This document shows, piece by piece, positions 22,028 to 35,580 of a stretch of DNA of 64,000 nt (position 1 is its first letter; every line of letters begins with the position of its first letter). The DNA is from Polytrichum commune. Taxonomy: Eukaryota; Streptophyta; Polytrichopsida; Polytrichales; Polytrichaceae. A program made the translations under genes and the position numbers. The stretch lies in the NCBI GenBank assembly GCA_950295325.1, contig OX485805.1:13240501-13304500 (forward strand), given 5' to 3'. The notes under the pieces are model-generated. The model did no database searches. It worked only from the letters and a program-made list of their open reading frames with translations, and was not told the origin of the DNA.

Positions 22028-22440
22028 TTATTGGCTTTGTCTATAGGACAGAGACTATGCATCAACTTCTTCGTTTCAAGAGAAAATTTCCTAACCACTT
22101 TGTGTTCACACTTGGACGTTACTTGTACTTGTTATTTTTGGTCCACTATATTTAAAGTGGATGTTATCTATAGTTTATATATATATATCAGTGCTCCATT
22201 GAAAGAAACCTAGTTAACTATAGTTATTTTGGCAGTTCTTGATTATTTATTTTAAAACATTTTGGGTGATAAATGAGTAGCTTCAATCCTTGACCCATAT
22301 TTGAGAAGAAGGTGCACAAAATCCAAGAAAGGTTTGGTATAGTGAACAGCCATGGATTGGCATGAGCAAAGTAATCAGCTACAATTATAGTCTTTCATAG
22401 CAAAGGATAGAGCCTCACGGTTCTACCGTTGTCTTGTTAA
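22028..22440. repeat. Dispersed repeat family B, copy 2
   Basis: Aligns with 8953-9396 from ATTGGCTTTGTCT to ACCGTTGTCTTGTT with small gaps, including a shorter (TA)n run near 22176. Confidence 0.7.
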
Positions 22441-23050
22441 ACTAAGCCAAGGACTCTAGCATTGCGTTAAGGGTTATTTTGGCCTTAAATGCAATCCCCA
22501 TATTCTACAATGATTCTTAAATTTCTTACTCTTCACCTTGCTAGGTGTCACAAAATTTTACATGGTGCCAGTCTAAGGTCACACATTCATTGGGGAGGTG
22601 GAAACATGGTGATCTATACTACATCCTGCAACATTTTTGGCTAAGATTATTTTATTTTAAATTTGACATCAAAGACCTTGAATTGGTCTAATAAAGTTGG
22701 TTGGCCTTCAGTCCAAAGGGGTTTTGTTTATACTAGAAACCCTTCATCGACATAAAATATCTTTACCTAGATACCATGAAGCTCTAGCCGATGGTTTCGT
22801 CTGCGTTATACATGAATGCATTACTCCCCCCCCCCTTTTGTGGCGTCTAGTAAACTTGTCCTTTGGAAGGTGAAAACGTAATGGGTTACTTTACAGTCTA
22901 GACTTTTGTGTTTAGCCAAATTGACTCCAAATACAACATTGGAGACCATGAATTAGTTTAGCAATTCAATTGAATTGAAATGATTCTCAACCTTTAGGGG
23001 AGTTGTCTTTGCTTAAGCTCCTTCATCTCAATTGGTGACTTATCTAGACA
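22441..23050. other. Gene-free stretch
   Basis: No gene recognised. A nine-base C run lies near 22827. Two similar segments (a TTTGACATCAAAGACCTTGAATT text near 22660 and TTGGAGACCATGAATTAG near 22940) suggest an internal imperfect duplication of about 280 bp. Confidence 0.4.
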
Positions 23051-23405
23051 CCACATAGTGTGAGCCCCCTCCCTCCAACCATACATGATACATAAACTCA
23101 ACATTTGCATAGATTGTAGAAATTGTTTTATTTGCATCCATTGTATCCAAAATTTGCCTAAGTACATGGTCGAGGACAACATTATATCTCTGGTCAACCG
23201 AACCCCTTACACCCATACAACCATATGCTTCCTATGCCCATGCGTACACGTCATATGCATGTATACCCATGCCCAACACCTCCCTTGGGTCTCCCCCACC
23301 TTTCCACATTTGTTTCTTATTTCTTTTGTAACATTGCCAACAAGGGGGTTTCGAGCCCACAATCGCCCACATGCAACTAAGCACTGACACATGCAGTAGA
23401 GTCAA
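23050..23405 (-). mobile_element. tRNA-derived SINE (tentative)
   Basis: Minus strand: an A-box-like GTGCTTAGTTGCATGTGGG followed by a B-box-like GGGCTCGAAACCCCC about 20 bases on, near 23395-23345, then a body with an A-rich stretch. Spacing between the boxes is short for a tRNA head and no duplication was found. Confidence 0.4.
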
Positions 23406-23466
23406 ATTGCAATGTGAAGGTTAGAGCTCTCGATAGCTTTTGGTTGCGCTTTGGTTAGGTTTCAAT

Positions 23467-23830
23467 ATGGACAACTTCTCAGGCGAAATAGATGATTTGG
23501 ACACAAATGATGAACTCATCAAGGCCTTCAATGAGTCGGTGCTCATGTTTTACATGATGATGATCATGACTACCTCATCCTACAAATTTGTCAATTTGAA
23601 TGAGCTTGAAGAGTGTGTTAACCCGTCACTTGATACAAATGTTTGGAGTACGGGATATCTTGTGTAATATGCATGCATATCTTTTGTGCTTCAAAACCAA
23701 CACCAATTTCACACTAACCGAATTTGAAGAAATGTGTTTGTTGGTTGTACCTATCATAGTTGGCAATGCAAGATTGAGTGACATCGCTCATGTCCCAGGG
23801 GGTGGATGCTTCATACCACATGCAAACTAA
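23467..23830 (+). pseudogene. Harbinger-type transposase N-terminal fragment
   Basis: A frame starting MDNFSGEIDDLDTNDELI is followed, after a frameshift near 23640, by LTEFEEMCLLVVPIIVGNAR. Both tracts resemble the N-terminal region of Harbinger/DDE_Tnp4 transposases, where an acidic leader precedes the helical domain and the nuclease. The nuclease is missing. The protein similarity is from memory of the family and is moderate. Confidence 0.45.
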
Positions 23831-26800
23831 CGTGAGTGTAAGAAGGGGTATTATTTGAGGCATCAAAATACATAATATACATAAGGGAGAGGTATTCTTT
23901 TTCTCTAGTATATATGTTTAAAATTGTTATTAATAATTTTGAAGTAAGGTGGATGTACAGAAGGGGACCTTGAGGTTAAGAGAAAGGAATTGACAACAAA
24001 CGTGTTAGTTTCATCCAATCCACATTTTCATCAATTATTGTCACTTGGTAGTAGTCCTCGATGACTATCATGTCCATTTTTGTTAGGGTTCACATTTGGA
24101 ATCTAGGTTTTACCCATGAGGCTTTTGAAGCGCTCATGGGCTTCCTTGAGTTTTGCTCTACATATTAAGGTAAAGTTATTGTGCTTTAGTCTTCATTTGT
24201 TTGATGCAATGAATGAAGAAACGTTCAATGACTTTTTCATCGGAAAGTGAAAGTAAATATATATGTAATAAAACTTGTCTAATCCATGAATTATATTTTG
24301 TATACCTAGTGGAGGCATTTATCATAATAAATTTAAAGCCTAGTATAATTACACAAGTCCATTTTCTAGCATGCTGTTAGTACGTATACATTTGTTTTTC
24401 TCTACAAACCTCTTGTATATAGGGGATTTAATTTCATAGTTACCCACACACATCATGTAGGTTTCCAACGATGACATGATTTTGAGACATTCTCAACTAC
24501 ACTGGGAGTGGTGGGAACGTTTTACACACACTAAGAACTATTTTGAATACTTGCTTCGGGGTCCCGGTTACAAACTTAAGGTGGAGTTTTGTTCATAATA
24601 CAACAAATGGGGAGGAATGAGGTTCCACTCGGTGTCAATGACCATGCAGTCTAAGCATTCAATCAAATGCATGCACTCAAATATAGGTGTCTAATTAAGA
24701 AGAGTGACCACATACAAGCCACATGTCCTATCTACCAACCAACATTGGTGCACACTGTACACTCTTCGCACTTCCATTTTCAATAAGGACATATTGCTTG
24801 GTAGAAAAGTAGTCTATTTGATTCTATTCACGTGTCTAGACAATTGACATTCAACATGTTCAAATGGTTCAAAATGCATAGCTGTAAATACCCATAGTGC
24901 CTTGTTAAGTTTCGGCACTAATTAAATTATTTGAAGATTGTCTTTAGAGAAATCACATGTTTGTATTTTTCAGAACATTAGTCAACATTAGGGTGTTGCA
25001 CCGCGGGGGCGAGTATTTTGCAAGCATAATGTCCATTTTATGTTGGGTCACCCTTACAAATTGAATAGTACTCAACTAGAGTAGTATTCACTCCAAAAGG
25101 GTACATTGACAATTGGGTTGGACTCATGCATCCACGAGTAAACATATACTCTAAATATGAATATATAACACACTGTTGCATTGCATAAAAAAACACTAAT
25201 ATGCATGCCTACCGAGGCCCCACATGGAGCTTGACACTGGTTGGCCACATCAACGTTGATGCCAACTTGCCGAGGCCTTGAGTCCAATGCTTTATTCATG
25301 CACACTTGGTCTCGTATTGGACCCAACCTTCCTTCTCTAGAATGTACGCAAAGGGGTAGGCTTAGTAATAACATGTGCCAATTTAAGAACGGAAATGTTT
25401 ACATGTTGTATTTGCCAAACTTTAACCAACATGTTCAACATTTGACCTTAAATTGTAGCACTTGCCGATGTAAGATATAGTTCGATCATCTTAGCATTGT
25501 GATATGCTATGTTAACTTATTTGTTGGCAATAAACAACTCAATTCCGGACTCTAGGTATTGTTGAAATGTACAAGATCTTGCAAATTTCTTGTAATGTTA
25601 CAACTCAAAACTAAACACTAGTGGCGGATGAAGACATGGAGAGGGGGAGTTGTGCATGTTGAGGGTATGTATATAGTATGTTCTCAAATTTAGTTGGGAA
25701 GTAAGTAACACTCAAGGAATAGCAAGTGTCAAAGATTTTTTGTAAGGTTGGATATTTGATCCCTTATGGACATATTTGAACCCCATTCTCCACTTCTTCC
25801 TTTTCGCATGAGTGAATTGTTTTTAAGTTGGTAGAAAGTCGGTTTGGCTCTTGTGTCAATATGTGTTTAGTCATTTTATTGTTGTAAGCAAAGTGGTGGT
25901 CACCATCACGAGAATGCTCCCATTATATAAAATCAAGTGGACAAAATATGACATTCATCCTAAATTATACTCAACTTAATTTTTTGATAATTTTACCAAT
26001 TTCAAAATTGGCAAATTTTTGTCCGTGTTTGATAAAACATTATTTATTTTTTGCATATGAGTTTCTATTTGCCAAAATCTGGCAAAAAGACATACATTGT
26101 CTTGTATTTGCTTCTATTGATACGTGTATGTTGGCAATTAAATTTTCATGCATGGAAATAGTTAAGAAACTATTCCAAAAGTAGGGGTTGTTGATGGCCT
26201 CAATTGCTATTGAAGTCTTATGAGTTCATAATGCTAACAAGTCTGACCATGGGTAAATTGTTTGTAGAGTTGCACATATTATGCTACATTGCTTTTGGTA
26301 ACCTAAATTCATGAATTAATAATGTAAATGTATAAGTATAATTTGTTCTAGTTGGTTTTTATATATAGTTTGGAGCCATGCCGTCCTAGTTCATTTCACT
26401 TGTGCATATGAATTGGTATCTTGAGACATCCCCGCACCATCCCTCAACATGTGGCCATTGAAGGTCGGCCATTTTGGAAAGGTTGCGTGCAGACAACCTC
26501 ACCACTTATGTGTTTGTTCAACTTCACCAAAATATATAGTATATATTTCAAATAATTTGCACTAAATTGTAGAACCATATGTTGTCCAAATATCTGAGTT
26601 CAATTTGGGTATCAATAACTTGGACAAATATACAAGTATAAGATAACCGACATGATTGCTATCACATCATGCAATACCAATATTAACACCCACATGACTT
26701 CTGTACATCATTGCAAAGTTCCATTGGATATCTAACTACATAACATCATTCAAATCCATGACAATGTTCTGTGGGATTGGCAGTAGTCCATGGAATATTC

Positions 26801-28259
26801 TCATATTTAGTCTGAATGTGGGGAATCCTCCATGAAATATTGTCAATCCCACATAACATTGTTATGGATTTAAACAATGTTATGTATATACTCTTAGACA
26901 TACTAAGATTGTGTTTACTACCATGACCCACATAGTATCATTTTCATTTTGACTTCTTTCGGTATCAATATCCACTACACTAAAGATATTATATAGTGTG
27001 GCCCACATTATACATCTTTGACCCACATCAATCTTGCAACTATAATTTGTGATTGCAGGACAATCAACCCCTAAAAACCGAATCCCAAATCTCCCAAAAA
27101 ATTACCTTAAAATATCAGCCAAATTAACATCTTAATCAAAGAAATTTGTGCCTCTAATGATGGATATGACTATATGAATAGCATATTCATAAACTTGTTA
27201 AGAATGTTCACTCAAAATGCACTCATTTGCATGTTCCAATTCAACAAATTAGAGCATAAATATGTACACTAGTATGGATGGGCATAGGCGGTTGTCATGA
27301 TAGGATAATTTATTTTGGCCTTTAGGAGTTGATGTGGGTCGATGATAGACAATGTAGACCACGTTGTTTAGATGTTTAGTGTAATGATAAATCCAAGTAC
27401 AATCTACCTTCTTTGACCACTGTAGTGAGGAGCCGCTATCAACTCTATGTAGCCCTCTTTACGTGTTAATTATAATTTACAAGATCTTCAAGAATTATAT
27501 CCAATATCAGGCTTTCTTGACAAGTGGCTTAGTTCTATCTTGTCATTGTAATGTGCTAAGATATACTCTTACCTTCTCCAAATATCTATTGGTTCTTAAC
27601 AACAACCAAGTTCTAGCATATCCTAAAACCTCTACTGATATCATACATAGTTCTATGGCCTACACAATAGTTTATGCAAGCTCCCAACACAATTTGAATT
27701 CAAACATTTTTTCTAATGATTAGGATTCTTGAATTGTATTTATTACAATTTACTATAAAGAGAAAGTACATATACAATCATATGCAACAATGCTAATAAG
27801 ATATATGTGGCATGTAATTGAATCTAGGTCATGTATACACCTTCACTTCTTTCAATGTTATGTTGATGGTCTAGTTGAAAGAACATATTGATATAATGGG
27901 TGTCTTTTAGGCGGGTTATATTCTACAATGTCAACTGTAATGTATTCAAAATAAATCATAAACCTCCACGGAATGTCTCAAGGCCCACCATAAAAACTCC
28001 TAGATCTTTGAGGGTGAAAGGCACAAGTAGTCAGACTTGCAACATCTAGCCTCTTTGATTGTGTTTATGGATGGCTTTACTACGTTGCACGTAAACCCAT
28101 AATATCACTAAAACCATAACCTAACCATGCACCCCTTCTTGATGCAACATACAATGTAAAATGGTTGGACTTTGTTTCGTAGGGTCCCAATACTCTGAAA
28201 AGAATGTATAGGTAGTTGGTCAATATCATATCAACATAACTATAACTATAACTATAATG

Positions 28260-28302
<43 letters not shown>

Positions 28303-29077
28303 CAATGCCAAACACCCGATCAAGCTCCTACTATGCCAACCAATTGCTACATACACAACCAAAATTATCCATACACAACTACATGGGTCAACCCAAACAT
28401 TGTAGAAATATGAAAACCCCCATAATAGTAGTGGGATAATCCATTCCCAATTCATTACACCACATAGCGACAACACTCCTTGAAGTGATGTCATGGCATA
28501 AACCAAATGAAAATCAAATAGAAACATAACATCACTAAGCCTATATGCCCAATTTCCTTTCATAAATGAAGAAGGTCTAGCAAGACTACTCAATTCTAAT
28601 ACTTTATTTCCGGACTAGCACTACATCATACATGGATGGACTAGTATTTCCAAGAAACATGCCAAGCATGCATTGGATGCCACGTGGGCCCCAACATAAG
28701 CCGCCACATGGGCCCCAAAACAAGCCACCATGGTTGTGTTCACACGATTTTATTGTTTTCAATATGAAATACCGGCAAGGTTGGCCATGAGGTTAGCTAC
28801 ATGTCGACTTAGAGTGATGAAGCATTCAAGTTCTATAATGTTCATTTTGTAAGGGAAGCCCAAAACAAAACGATTGGGACGATATGCCTAGAAAACTCCC
28901 GATCCCACGGTGCAATGGCCAAGAGTTGAGTAATGTTACATGGGAAGAGTCTTGCAAGCGGCTTACTCTTGATGTCGATCACAACTATTGCGACGAGCGA
29001 TTGATTCACAAATGTTGTAAACTTTCTCGTAACAAATTGTTATAGGTGTATGAGATTCAAATGCACAAATGCATTGA
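23831..29077. other. Long gene-free stretch
   Basis: More than 5 kb without a recognisable gene. Near 24685-24715 there is one short copy of the repeat A end motif (CAAATATAGGTGTCTAATTA). Near 25200-25340 lies a slightly GC-richer segment with short frames but no family. The rest is AT-rich with scattered short frames and no conserved motif. Confidence 0.45.
28255..28302. repeat. (TA)n(TG)n compound microsatellite
   Basis: A TA run passes directly into about fifteen TG units. A His/Thr/Ile/Tyr-rich frame on the minus strand here is an artefact of this repeat. Confidence 0.9.
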
Positions 29078-29085
29078 GTTTTGGT

Positions 29086-29330
29086 CTCGGGGGGTTCACT
29101 GGCGAAAATCGTAGAATAACGTGCGATAAAAAATAGGGTCCAATATATTCATTGTAGATAAATTTTATAAAAAATGGACATGTAAAATAGGGGATTTTAA
29201 AATAGTGAAACATGTTTACATGTAAAATACCATCACCTTATAATATTTTCTGCAAGGTAAATAACCCCCCCAATAAATAGGTCCCGAACGCATGTGTATG
29301 TAAAATATAAGAGGGAGTGAACCCCCCGAG
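29086..29330. mobile_element. hAT-like MITE-2 copy with 8-bp duplication
   Basis: 245 bp with ends CTCGGGGGGTTCACT and its reverse complement, flanked by GTTTTGGT at 29078-29085 and 29331-29338 (exact). Interior is AT-rich with repeated ACATGTAAAATA motifs and no coding. A second copy lies at 49597-49866. Confidence 0.92.
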
Positions 29331-29338
29331 GTTTTGGT

Positions 29339-29770
29339 AGTGGCCATAACCTACTTAATTCATGCACTTGACACCCATTTGTCGTGATAGGGTTGCGAGC
29401 AAGTTGTAGTTGTCTTGGATAGTTTCCCATGTTGACTCCTCTTTGTGCTTACTACTAAACCTAATATATGCACTTTGAATCTTCCAAGCAATTTACGAGG
29501 ATGGATCCGATCGGAAATGGTGTGAAACTATTTGGATGTGTAGCTCATTGATATTGTCACTTGAAGTTGCGGCCTTCCTTTAGTGCATAAGTTGCACCTT
29601 GGGCAATTCGACACCAAGTGTAAATGGTCGGCGGAGGTGTAACATGTGCCAGTTCTTTAGCTGCATTGGGAAATCTCAAGTTCGGCATGAAACCCGTTGT
29701 TGGTATTTAGTGTCATGGACACTATTTGCAAAGGGCCTAAACTAGATGCCTAGATGTCTCAAAGTGTCAC
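29339..29770. other. Gene-free stretch
   Basis: Unassigned. No repeat or gene recognised. Confidence 0.4.
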
Positions 29771-29778
29771 GTCCACTA

Positions 29779-30005
29779 CTATGATCGGGGAGAACCGACG
29801 GTTAGTTACAGATGAAACGGTTGAGTTTGAGAAATAACCGGTTGAAGTTCAAGACTGTAGGAAAATTACCGATCGTTTTAGAGGGATTTATAGAATCTAC
29901 CCCAATTTAATAAAGGAAACCTAGAGGATGTCACACATGTAACCGGTTGGACTTGCAAACACTAGGATCTCAACTAGTTATGCCCAAAAATCTCCTCGAT
30001 CATTG
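29779..30005 (+). mobile_element. hAT MITE-1 copy with 8-bp duplication
   Basis: 227 bp, very close to the copy at 15269. Flanks GTCCACTA (29771-29778) and GTTCACTA (30006-30013) agree at 7 of 8 positions. Confidence 0.88.
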
Positions 30006-30013
30006 GTTCACTA

Positions 30014-31489
30014 ATTGCCAATTTGATACTATTAGTTGACATAACTATCTTTCTAAGTGAAACTATATACATTATGATATCTAGCACATCATGGTACTTG
30101 GGATGATAGTTTTTCATTTTGGTATGCAAGGGGAAGATATTGTTAAGCATACTAATGGCAAGTGTCATGGGTTTACATTTTTAGTATTCAAGAAGAAGAT
30201 ATCGTTGAGCATACTAATGCCAAGTGTATTTATGTGCACTTTGGTCAACTTGTAGACCATTGTGTAACATAGGCATACATCTCATAACATTGTTGAACAT
30301 ACTCATGACAAGATGTAGGCAAGCACGCATGAATGCCAAGTGTCATGAGGGGACACTAATGGTGAGGTTGTTGGTCATTGGTGTAACCTCGCACATGCCT
30401 ATAAATAGGGTAAGTGTCACTAACATGTATGTGACACTAAATACCATAAATGATGTAACCTGTAATTTTATGAGAATCATACTAAACATATTCCAAACCC
30501 CACTTGTCAACTCGTGCATGAAGTTGAATAATAACATACACCCTAAGCTTTGTAATGTCGCTCCCTCTTTTATATCATGAAACCCTAGGAGACGGATGTG
30601 CTTGATATTAAATCTCCCTCCTTGTTGTCACACTTGCCTTCGTATATCATGGGATTTAACATTAAATAATTCAAACCACATGCTCACACGCATCATGTTG
30701 TCATCATTGTCATTATTGCAATGATGACTTTGTGTTATTCCATAATGTCTCACGCTCCACTAGTTCTCTATTATGATGCAACCATGTTAAACATACATAC
30801 CTCCTGAATAACACGTGCATTTTGGTTGCCACAAGCATGATATTAGGGAGGTTAGAGTGTAAAACACATAATTGGCTGTAAAAATTTAAGACATTTTTAT
30901 TACTTAAATGTTAATCATGTTAAGGTTTTGTTACTTGGTATGAAGGATATGATGTCAGGTTTGTGAAGGGTTGGGTTCCAAGTTGCAAGATGCCAGCTTA
31001 GAAACACGCTAGCAATAGAGTTCGCCTCTAAAAAGGGAAAGAAACCCTCGGACAAAGAGACTCTTCATTCATGCTTGCTTCCTCGTGAAGAAGGCGTGAA
31101 CATCTATCTATCTATCTTTCTATCTATTTGAAGCACGCAATTCATACAAAATGATCAACAAATCCAAATCGAGGCCATAGCTCTATTCATCCTAACTTAC
31201 AAACTTCGTATGAACATCTTATTCACTATCAAAATAGAGATTATTGTGCTCATAAAATGGTCATATACCCCCCCCCCAAACAAAAAAAAGAAAAAAAGAA
31301 AAAATAGTGTTGATTATTGAGTCTAAAGTGGTTATTATATCTTGAGCACATGTTTCATTATTTCTCATGTACTTGTTTATTTAGTATCTATCTTTGGAGT
31401 TGCACCGAATCACATATCATTGTATATAGGTGTCCTAATAAGAAAAGTGAATAACGGTTCTCTACCTTAGTCATGGGGTTTTTAGAATC
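30014..31489. other. Gene-free stretch
   Basis: No gene. Around 30110-30230 a segment with GATATTGTTAAGCATACTAATG recurs in a changed form (GATATCGTTGAGCATACTAATG), a local duplication of about 70 bp. An (ATCT)n run lies near 31100-31125 and a C run near 31269. A weak repeat A relative spans about 31305-31455. Confidence 0.45.
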
Positions 31490-31625
31490 CCATAGACAAA
31501 AACCCACCCACCGCAAGGCATGCACTAAACCCCACCTTACACCAAGTGGATTCTTGAGCAGGGTAGGGCCCAAGGGCTCAAATTCACGTCGGATTGTCCA
31601 ACATTGGTTACTCTTTTCTTTTTTG
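31490..31625 (+). mobile_element. LINE/SINE 3' end, tail family T2
   Basis: Contains ATTCTTGAGCAGGGTAGGGC, then CAAATTCACGTCGGATTG and a (TTTTC)-type pyrimidine tail. The same block occurs at 35503 and 46384. The TTCACGTCGG core resembles the 3' end of the LINE at 5475, which suggests a related 3' recognition sequence. Confidence 0.6.
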
Positions 31626-31763
31626 GGTCATAGACTATGTGCCATTGGGTTCCACATGTGTCACCTACCTAGCTACCAACCTACCAACCAACTACCTCCT
31701 AGGGGTGCATGTATGCCACTCCAATTAGTTAATACGTACCAATGTAGGTCTAGTATCATTCAT

Positions 31764-31791
31764 ATAGATAGATAGATAGATAGATAGATAA
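31764..31791. repeat. (GATA)n microsatellite
   Basis: Six to seven GATA units. Confidence 0.9.
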
Positions 31792-32999
31792 GTCAGGATC
31801 TATAGCAAGGATTACATGGTTTTGATACCATTGGGGTGTGGATATTCGAGATTGTTTGTTTGTTTCCAATATTATTGGAACTATACATCATGTAAGAACC
31901 TTCATGCCTAATCAAAATCGTCTTAATACCAATATGGTTTAGATTGATGTTGACCCAGATAATAACGTGGGTATGCAAAGATTCTCTCACCTTGAGATAC
32001 CCATGGGTAGGTTCTTTGATACCATGATTGATATTAATTATTGGTACCATGCATTCACCTATATATCGACCAACAATGGGTTGAGGTAATGACCTTAGTA
32101 TGTGCCTACCCGTGGGTGTATCTTCATTTCCTTGTCTCTTAGTACACATGTCCATATTTTGCATCATTTAATTTTCCCCAAATCACGAAGTACACCTTCT
32201 TTCACCACCAACTTAACATGACAATCATGTGAGCAATCCTATTGTGAGTAGTGAGCAAGAAAAGATGGGAATGTTGATGATGTATCCTAAAATGAGGATG
32301 TAAGATAAATAAACATTTGATGAACGTTTCCGAAAGACTGAATTGAACTTGTGAGCAGTGAGTTCAAGTTAAGGATCTAAAATTAGGTCTAAAGCATGAG
32401 TCTAAGTTGAGACATTGGATCTCAAAACTTGACTGAACATGAAACATCTGAACCATCACTATGGAAATTGATGTATTTTTTGTTGTGAACTGCCAATGTA
32501 ACATATTCATAAAATCACATTTTGCACATGCTACTACTAAAAGTATGCAACGCACTTAATTATTCAATATATATCATATAAAATCTTGAAACATGTCCAT
32601 TATTTTTTTCCCTGAATGGTTTTCGAAACCAAGTTTAAATCCATGGGGAATTAGGTTGTCGTTGCAAATAGGTTGCCTCTCTACCATGCAAATTTGGTGC
32701 ATGATATTATACTAGTGGTTTCAATAGTAACATGCACCTCTAAACCATGATAACCACTAGTATAGTAACATTGTTCAAACCAATAACCTCATTATGTGTC
32801 CATTTTGAGAATGTTCATTGGGCAAGCATAATTATCCTTAATTCCAAGCTTTTCCATTTATGGGGAGCACTCATGTTGTGCACTGACAAGCATTTATAGT
32901 TCATCAAGGTTTTTTTAATCAAAGTTGACCAAAGTTGACAAGAGACAAGGTGAGAGTAATTAGGAAAATGGTGTGTTATATACATGACCATAAAGTATG
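31792..32999. other. Gene-free stretch
   Basis: A 124-codon minus-strand frame at 31793-32167 has no family features. No repeat recognised. Confidence 0.4.
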
Positions 33000-33375
33000 T
33001 GGGTGTTAGTCAATTGATCTTTCTTGTTCTCTGTCTTCTACTCAACCACTCCATTTCTTGATTGTGTGTTGCATCAATAAAATAATGATAAAACATCAAC
33101 ATAAATAGGATAAAATTTTGGACCTCCCCTTATTTAGTTATTGTAGTTGGAAGTGCATGGTTGTAGATATCTTAAATGATACATAGGTCTCCCATATAGT
33201 GTTGACTATTGAGCGTAGAGTAGTTGATAAACATTGAGACATAGTCCTATCCCTTTTGAACATGTGTCTTTATGGTGACCATTTCTTAGATTTTCACCTA
33301 ATCACACACCACTCAAATTCAGGTGTTTGATTAAGAAAAATAACCAAATAACACATGCATGCTTTATGTGCTATA
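33000..33375. repeat. Dispersed repeat family A, copy 3
   Basis: Aligns with 7739-8120 and 9539-9920, including GGACCTCCCCTTATTTAG and the AGGTGTTTGATTAAGAAAAA end motif. Confidence 0.7.
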
Positions 33376-33599
33376 CCTTGTGTAAGCAAACCACATGATA
33401 GGTTAGCATACACCAAATGAAGCAATGCGTGGGCACATGTGGCAAGGTGTGCTAGCGTATGTTACATGTATCCAAACTAGTATGGCCCGCAACAAGCTCT
33501 CGTGTATGGATTACAATTTGGTGGATGCTAAAAACCATGTGGTTGTAGTTAAATTCAAAAGCTAGGAATCTTGGTCGTGGACAAAAGTTATGGCTAAAG

Positions 33600-34140
33600 A
33601 TAGCATGTCAGTGTGATTTTGACATTTTGGTTGTTGGCCATGGCATTACATCTTTGATCATGGCAATATGGTATTTGACCACAACATTTACAGTCTTTGG
33701 CCATGGCATTAGGGTCATTGCCAATAGCAATTATATGATCTTTGGCCACGACTCCTTGGTCTTTGGCTTCTAGTTGTTAGCATTCACCAAATTGCATCTC
33801 ATCTTGTCATGAAGGTGATCGAGGACAATGAAATTGCTAAAAGCATTTAAATCAGTGCATCATAGACAATGCATCCATAGACAAGTGCCAAGAATTTTGG
33901 TAATTGGTCACTTGAATTTGGCCACAATATTATGGTCTTTGGTAGTGGCATCCACCATTTTGTACTCTTGCTATGGTCTTTGTATATGTTGCGTACAAAT
34001 CTCACGACATGGAAGATTTGTGGTCTTTAGCTATCAATCCCCCCTCCCCTCCCACATGTATGCACATGGTATGCCATGCACAACAACATGGTTACTGGGT
34101 ATGGCATTGTGGTATTTGGCCACATGGTCTGTGAGAAACC
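33600..34140. repeat. Degenerate short tandem repeat array
   Basis: A loose 30-45 base unit built on TTTGGCCATGGCATTA recurs at least eight times with substitutions (for example near 33640, 33695, 33745, 33930, 34105). It encodes no sensible protein in any frame. Confidence 0.55.
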
Positions 34141-35502
34141 AAATCCCAATCCATTGAATTTGAATCACTAAAAATGAGGGTTGTTTACACACATGTACTC
34201 AAGAGTTTATGGTTCGTGCTCACTTTCAACCACAACTACAACTTGTATTTTCTTTGCTCTGACACACAAGATGTAAGGTATGTGGACCCCAATATGGTTA
34301 TACCTATAATTACACACTTGTATTTGAGCATATGCTAGTGTTGTTATTAATGTTGGACACCAACACCACATAAATTGGATCATGTCGTATGAATATGTCA
34401 ATTATTTTAGGTTCACTTGTTAATACAATTGGGAATGCATATGTGATAACTTTATCATTTCTTACATGCAAGAGCTCCATGGGCTCGCACTTGAAAACTA
34501 GTGCACCTTGAAGCCATGTTGTGTCTTCACCCCGCCCCCTCTTGGCATGGAGATTCTACAATTTTTCAAGAATAACTAGGTGCAAGTCTCATTCAATTTT
34601 GTTTCAATATGAAGGAGAGTGATGCTCCAATTTTTTAATGAAACTCGTAGAAAGTCACTAAGACATAAAAGAGGAAGTATTTTTCATGCATGAGGTCTTT
34701 CCTACTGCAAGGATCATCCATCTTTAGTAGCGTGGACAACACCCCAAACCAAAAATGTTCACAATTGGCATTCAAGCTCATTATGAAATACACTCATCTT
34801 TTGGCCAATGACATTTGACCGCCTCTAGAATGATCATATGTAGTTATGAACTGCAAAATTGGACAATCAAATTATTGAATGTTTGTATTATGAATACATT
34901 CACTTGTTTCTAATTTTATCAAACCTCCTTGACTACCCGGTCATCCAAATTCAAAAAAAATGATTCTCACTGGTTGCCCCAACTTGAGAACTTCAACTTT
35001 GTGACAATGGATTTTCTCAAAATCTGTTAAGACATTTGTCTTCCCCATGTCTTCATTACAAACTCGGTTTCCACATACAAGTCTACAAGGGTAGACTTTT
35101 CATTTGGAAACCTAATTGACATGCTTGTGAGACGTGCTAACAGTAGGCTAGAAAATGGACTCGTGTATTTATACTAAGCTTTTCAATTTATTGTAATAAA
35201 TCCCTCTGGTACATCCACAAACTAAAATTCATTAATTATAGAGGTATTTTATACATATACAATCCACTTTCACTTTCAAAGTCATTGAAAGCTAATTTAT
35301 CTATAGGATATGACTCATAATAGTACGACCTTGTCGGGAGGGAAAAATGCAAATTGGATGAAACTAGCACACATATTGCCAAATTTGTCTCCATACATTA
35401 GGGGCCCCTTTTGTATGTCTACCATTACACCAAGATTACGAATAGCCTTTTCATATATATATATATGCATGAAACCTATTCCTTATGTATACTACATATG
35501 TT
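34141..35502. other. Gene-free stretch
   Basis: No gene recognised. A (TA)n run lies near 35454-35464. Confidence 0.4.
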
Positions 35503-35580
35503 CTCTTGAGCAGGGTGGGGCAGATGGATTCAAATTCACATCGGATTGCCGAACATGGTTCTTCTTTTTCTTTGATACAA
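35503..35580 (+). mobile_element. LINE/SINE 3' end, tail family T2
   Basis: Short match to 31553-31620 (CTTGAGCAGGGTGGGGC, then AAATTCACATCGGATTG) with a TTCTTTTTCTTT tail. Probably a severely 5'-truncated copy; duplication not identified. Confidence 0.55.

Noticed and set aside
28252-28593. Minus-strand frame of 113 codons
   Set aside because: The C-terminal HTHTHT..IYIYT is translated microsatellite and the rest has no family features.
31793-32167. 124-codon minus-strand frame
   Set aside because: No family features and low-complexity surroundings; chance frame length in AT-rich DNA.
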